Both the position numbers and the translations under genes were made by a program. DNA of 9,023 nucleotides from JAUVZF01 sp035529015 (GTDB taxonomy: Bacteria > Planctomycetota > Phycisphaerae > FEN-1346): assembly GCA_035529015.1 (NCBI GenBank), contig DATKXP010000166.1, positions 1 through 9,023 of the forward strand. The letters are read 5' to 3'. Positions 7,160-9,023 of the stretch are shown one piece after another. Position 1 is the first letter of the stretch; every line of letters starts with the position of its first letter. The notes beneath the pieces are model-generated. The model was not told the origin of the DNA and made no database searches. It saw only the letters and a list, made by a program, of their open reading frames with translations.

Positions 7160-7701
7160 ACCCCATCAAGCCCCAGGGTTTGTCGGACACACCATGACAA
7201 AGCGGTGCGGATTCTTGCCAGGTGTTTCCGAACGGCATTCGGCGTCCGCCCGACACTCAGAGCGTACTCTTTGATCGTTGAGCCCTCCCGATAGCATCCG
7301 GAGAGCAGTCCGCGATCTCTCGAATCGAGCCTCGCCAAGCAATGGGCAAGCGCGCGGCGTTCTTCCTCCAGTTGAGCCGCATGCTGCGCGGTGTCATCCG
7401 CCAGGAGCTGGACAAGTTCGTCGCTGAAGAAATGCCGGTCCCGTTGCCTCTTGCGTCGAAAGTTCATGGCCTCGAAGCGCGCAATCTGGAAACCCCAGTT
7501 GCGAAAACTGGTCCCGGTCTCAAACTGGCCGAACTTCTTCCACATGGCCATGCTGGTTTCCTGCATCACCACTTCGGCGTCGTCCAGATTGGCGAGCAGC
7601 GACGTCAGGAACGAGTGGATCGCCGGTTCGTGCCGGACGAACAAGGCAATGAATTCCTCGTTTTTCGGGGATTGCGAAAATGCAGTCATTTCAGATGACA
7701 T
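7156..7701 (-). CDS. ECF-family RNA polymerase sigma factor (Rhodopirellula/Verrucomicrobium type)
   Basis: 181 residues from ATG 7701, a normal length for ECF sigma factors. Region 2 spans about residues 14-82: EEFIALFVRHEPAIHSFL, LDDAEVVMQETSMAMWKKF and the -10-recognition segment FRNWGFQIARFEAMNFRRK. Region 4 spans about 114-175, with a helix-turn-helix in STIKEYALSVGRTPNAVRKH that recognises the -35 element. The order and wording of these motifs match the ECF subgroup common in Planctomycetes and Verrucomicrobia. The start is uncertain: no strong ribosome site precedes 7701, another ATG lies at 7689, and the frame is open upstream to an ATG at 7878. The upstream 59 codons do not resemble any ECF N-terminus. 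It heads the minus-strand cluster and is directly coupled to the FecR-type gene, which should control it. Confidence 0.9.
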   Translation of the reverse strand: MSSEMTAFSQSPKNEEFIALFVRHEPAIHSFLTSLLANLDDAEVVMQETSMAMWKKFGQFETGTSFRNWGFQIARFEAMNFRRKRQRDRHFFSDELVQLLADDTAQHAAQLEEERRALAHCLARLDSRDRGLLSGCYREGSTIKEYALSVGRTPNAVRKHLARIRTALSWCVRQTLGLDGV

Positions 7702-8029
7702 GGCGCTCACGGCGGCTGTTTTCGGCAGTGCCTCGGGTCCGCTTGCTTGTATAACGTCGCCATGCCTGCGGACAGGCCCGAAATTCTGAGAAAAGGCCCA
7801 TCGTACGATTGTCCACGCACTCCCGGCTCGAAGTTGGCCGGCTCCGTCTGGGCCGTCCCATCCGATATCAATGCTCAACCTCCGGCCACCACGGAATTCG
7901 TTGACAACCCGCCGAGATGAGAGAATACTGACGCCTGATGCCTCAGGATGGTCTTGGGTAAGAATCTATCCGGCAAATCCCGGATGAACGCACACGACGT
8001 TTGTTCGGATTGAGAGAAAGGGAACCCCC
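7702..8029. other. Divergent intergenic region between the sigma gene and the GH32 gene
   Basis: About 328 bases separate the divergent starts. The plus-strand side contains the promoter at 7901-7929 and a GAGAGAAAGGG ribosome site ending at 8022. On the minus strand a TATACA hexamer (7753-7748) could be a -10 for the sigma gene, but no good -35 lies 16-18 bases upstream. TTCTGAGAA at 7784-7792 is a short near-perfect inverted repeat of unknown meaning. The sigma reading frame stays open across 7702-7878. I see no RNA gene, repeat array or terminator here. Confidence 0.5.
7901..7929 (+). promoter_or_regulatory. Predicted sigma-70-type promoter for the GH32 gene
   Basis: A perfect -35 hexamer TTGACA (7901-7906) is followed after 17 bases by AATACT (7924-7929), which matches four of six positions of the TATAAT consensus. 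Transcription would begin near 7936, leaving a leader of about 95 bases before ATG 8030. This is a housekeeping-type promoter, so the GH32 gene may not depend on the neighbouring ECF sigma factor. Confidence 0.55.
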
Positions 8030-9023
8030 ATGAACCGCACCACCTTCGCGCTGATTCCGTGCCTGCTGTTGAGCCTGACGTTCGCCCTGTCCGCTCCGGC
8101 GGTCGCGGCCGAGGGGGACGACATTCTCATCACCGATTTCGAGGGGAAGACGTACGGGGAGGGCTGGAAAGTCGAAGGCACCGCGTTCGGCAATGCCCCG
8201 GCGAAGGGCAAGCTCGGCGGCCAGATGCAGGTTACCGGTTTTGAAGGCAAGGGACTCGTCAACTCGTTCCTCGGCGGCGACGATCCGACGGGCAGGCTCA
8301 CCTCGCCTGAGTTCACCATCGAGCGGGACTATATCACGTTCCTCATCGGCGGCGGCGGACATAAGGGCAAGACGTGCATGAACCTTCTTATCGACGGCAA
8401 GGTCGTCCTCACCGCCACGGGCATCAACACCCAAGCAGGCGGCAGTGAGTTCCTCAACTGGGAAAACTGGGACGTCCGAAAGTGCAAGGGCAGGAAGGCC
8501 GTCCTCCAGATCGTCGACGACGCGTCCGGCGGCTGGGGCCACATCAACGTCGATCACATCTCGCAGAGCAACACGCAAGCGAAGAAGAAACCGTTCGCCG
8601 CGCCGCCGGGGCGCGGCGGTGAAACGCCTCATCTGGAGAACGCCCAGGAGATCAAGATCACGGGCAAGTACATCATCTTCCCCGTCTCGAACAAGGGACA
8701 ACGTGGCCGTATGACGATCGTCGTCGGCGACCAACTCGTCCACAATCTCGACTGCGATTTTCCGCCGAACAAGGACGCCATCGACTGGTGGACCTACCTC
8801 GACATGGCGGAATACGTCGGCAAGACCGCGAAGGTCGTCGCCCAAGCCGCGCCTGAAATCTGCAAACTGTTCGAATCGAGCGACCAGATCCGTCACCTCC
8901 AGCCGCTCTACAACGAGGCGCTGCGGCCCCAGTTCCACATGAGTCAGATGCGTGGCTGGAACAACGACCCGAACGGGATGTGCTACTACGACGGCGAGTA
9001 CCACTTCTTCTGGCAGTGCAACC
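8030..9023 (+). CDS. Secreted GH32 fructan/sucrose hydrolase with N-terminal beta-sandwich (3' end off window)
   Basis: 331 codons are visible from ATG 8030, which has an AAAGGG ribosome site (8017-8022) seven bases upstream; the frame is open at the right edge. Residues 1-27 are a Sec signal peptide (hydrophobic core FALIPCLLLSLTFALS, cut near AVAA). Residues about 32-180 form a beta-rich extension with ITDFEGKTYGEGW, LVNSFLGGDDPTGRLTSPEF, FLIGGGGHKGKTCMNLLIDG and GGWGHINVDHIS, a pattern typical of N-terminal domains on secreted bacterial levanase-like enzymes. A second beta-rich linker region spans about 205-290. The catalytic beta-propeller begins with RPQFHMSQMRGWNNDPNG. D313 in NDPNG is the expected nucleophile of GH32, and YHFFWQCN is the next conserved strand. 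The visible part is about half of the usual length; the remaining conserved acidic residues (RDP and EC motifs) lie beyond the window. It likely hydrolyses beta-fructosyl bonds in levan, inulin or sucrose outside the cytoplasm. Exact specificity cannot be told. Confidence 0.92.
   Translation, partial: MNRTTFALIPCLLLSLTFALSAPAVAAEGDDILITDFEGKTYGEGWKVEGTAFGNAPAKGKLGGQMQVTGFEGKGLVNSFLGGDDPTGRLTSPEFTIERDYITFLIGGGGHKGKTCMNLLIDGKVVLTATGINTQAGGSEFLNWENWDVRKCKGRKAVLQIVDDASGGWGHINVDHISQSNTQAKKKPFAAPPGRGGETPHLENAQEIKITGKYIIFPVSNKGQRGRMTIVVGDQLVHNLDCDFPPNKDAIDWWTYLDMAEYVGKTAKVVAQAAPEICKLFESSDQIRHLQPLYNEALRPQFHMSQMRGWNNDPNGMCYYDGEYHFFWQCN

Noticed and set aside
7748..7776. Possible minus-strand promoter for the sigma gene, with TATACA as -10
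   Set aside because: The hexamer 17 bases upstream reads CCTGTC, a poor -35 match, so I do not call a promoter. It could still be an ECF-type promoter of unknown consensus.
7943..9004. A 353-codon minus-strand open frame opposite the GH32 gene
   Set aside because: The plus strand encodes a signal peptide and the GH32 nucleophile motif. The minus frame is a composition-driven shadow.
1..9023. CRISPR array, tRNA/rRNA genes, insertion sequences or phage genes
   Set aside because: No regularly spaced repeats, cloverleaf-like sequence, transposase motifs or terminal inverted repeats were seen on either strand.

Overview
The window is GC-rich bacterial DNA, most likely from a Planctomycetota (possibly Verrucomicrobiota-like) genome or metagenome bin. 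The evidence is the combination of gene families: an ECF sigma factor of the Rhodopirellula/Verrucomicrobium type, a FecR-type anti-sigma protein with large extracytoplasmic modules, a secreted ThuA-domain protein, twin-arginine (Tat) signals on an aldo/keto reductase and on a thiamine-diphosphate enzyme, ankyrin-repeat proteins, and a family-32 glycoside hydrolase. No 16S or other taxonomic marker is present, so this placement is an inference.

Layout: six genes lie head-to-tail on the minus strand. In transcription order (right to left) they are the ECF sigma factor (7701-7156), FecR/beta-sandwich/ankyrin anti-sigma (7159-5315, sharing 4 bases with the sigma gene if its GTG start is used), a secreted ankyrin plus TolB-like beta-propeller protein (5216-3705), a Tat-exported aldo/keto reductase (3683-2661), a secreted ThuA-like protein (2512-1595), and a Tat-exported thiamine-diphosphate enzyme (1541 to beyond the left edge). 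Gaps are -4, 98, 21, 148 and 53 bases and none contains a convincing terminator, so one operon is plausible. A divergent plus-strand gene begins at 8030 and runs off the right edge. It is a secreted GH32 fructan/sucrose hydrolase with an N-terminal beta-sandwich extension. The 328-base divergent spacer holds a good housekeeping-type promoter facing the GH32 gene. The two genes cut by the window edges were found by translating the sequence directly; each runs off the window without a stop.

Working model (inference): an envelope-stress or nutrient-sensing sigma/anti-sigma pair controls a small set of exported enzymes acting on carbohydrates or their oxidised derivatives. The most distinctive point is that the anti-sigma protein ends in an ankyrin module that is clearly related to the ankyrin module of the secreted ankyrin/propeller protein encoded immediately downstream. 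This suggests a membrane sensor and a soluble partner built from the same module. The rest of the open-reading-frame clutter, including several very long antisense frames, is explained by GC-rich codon bias.
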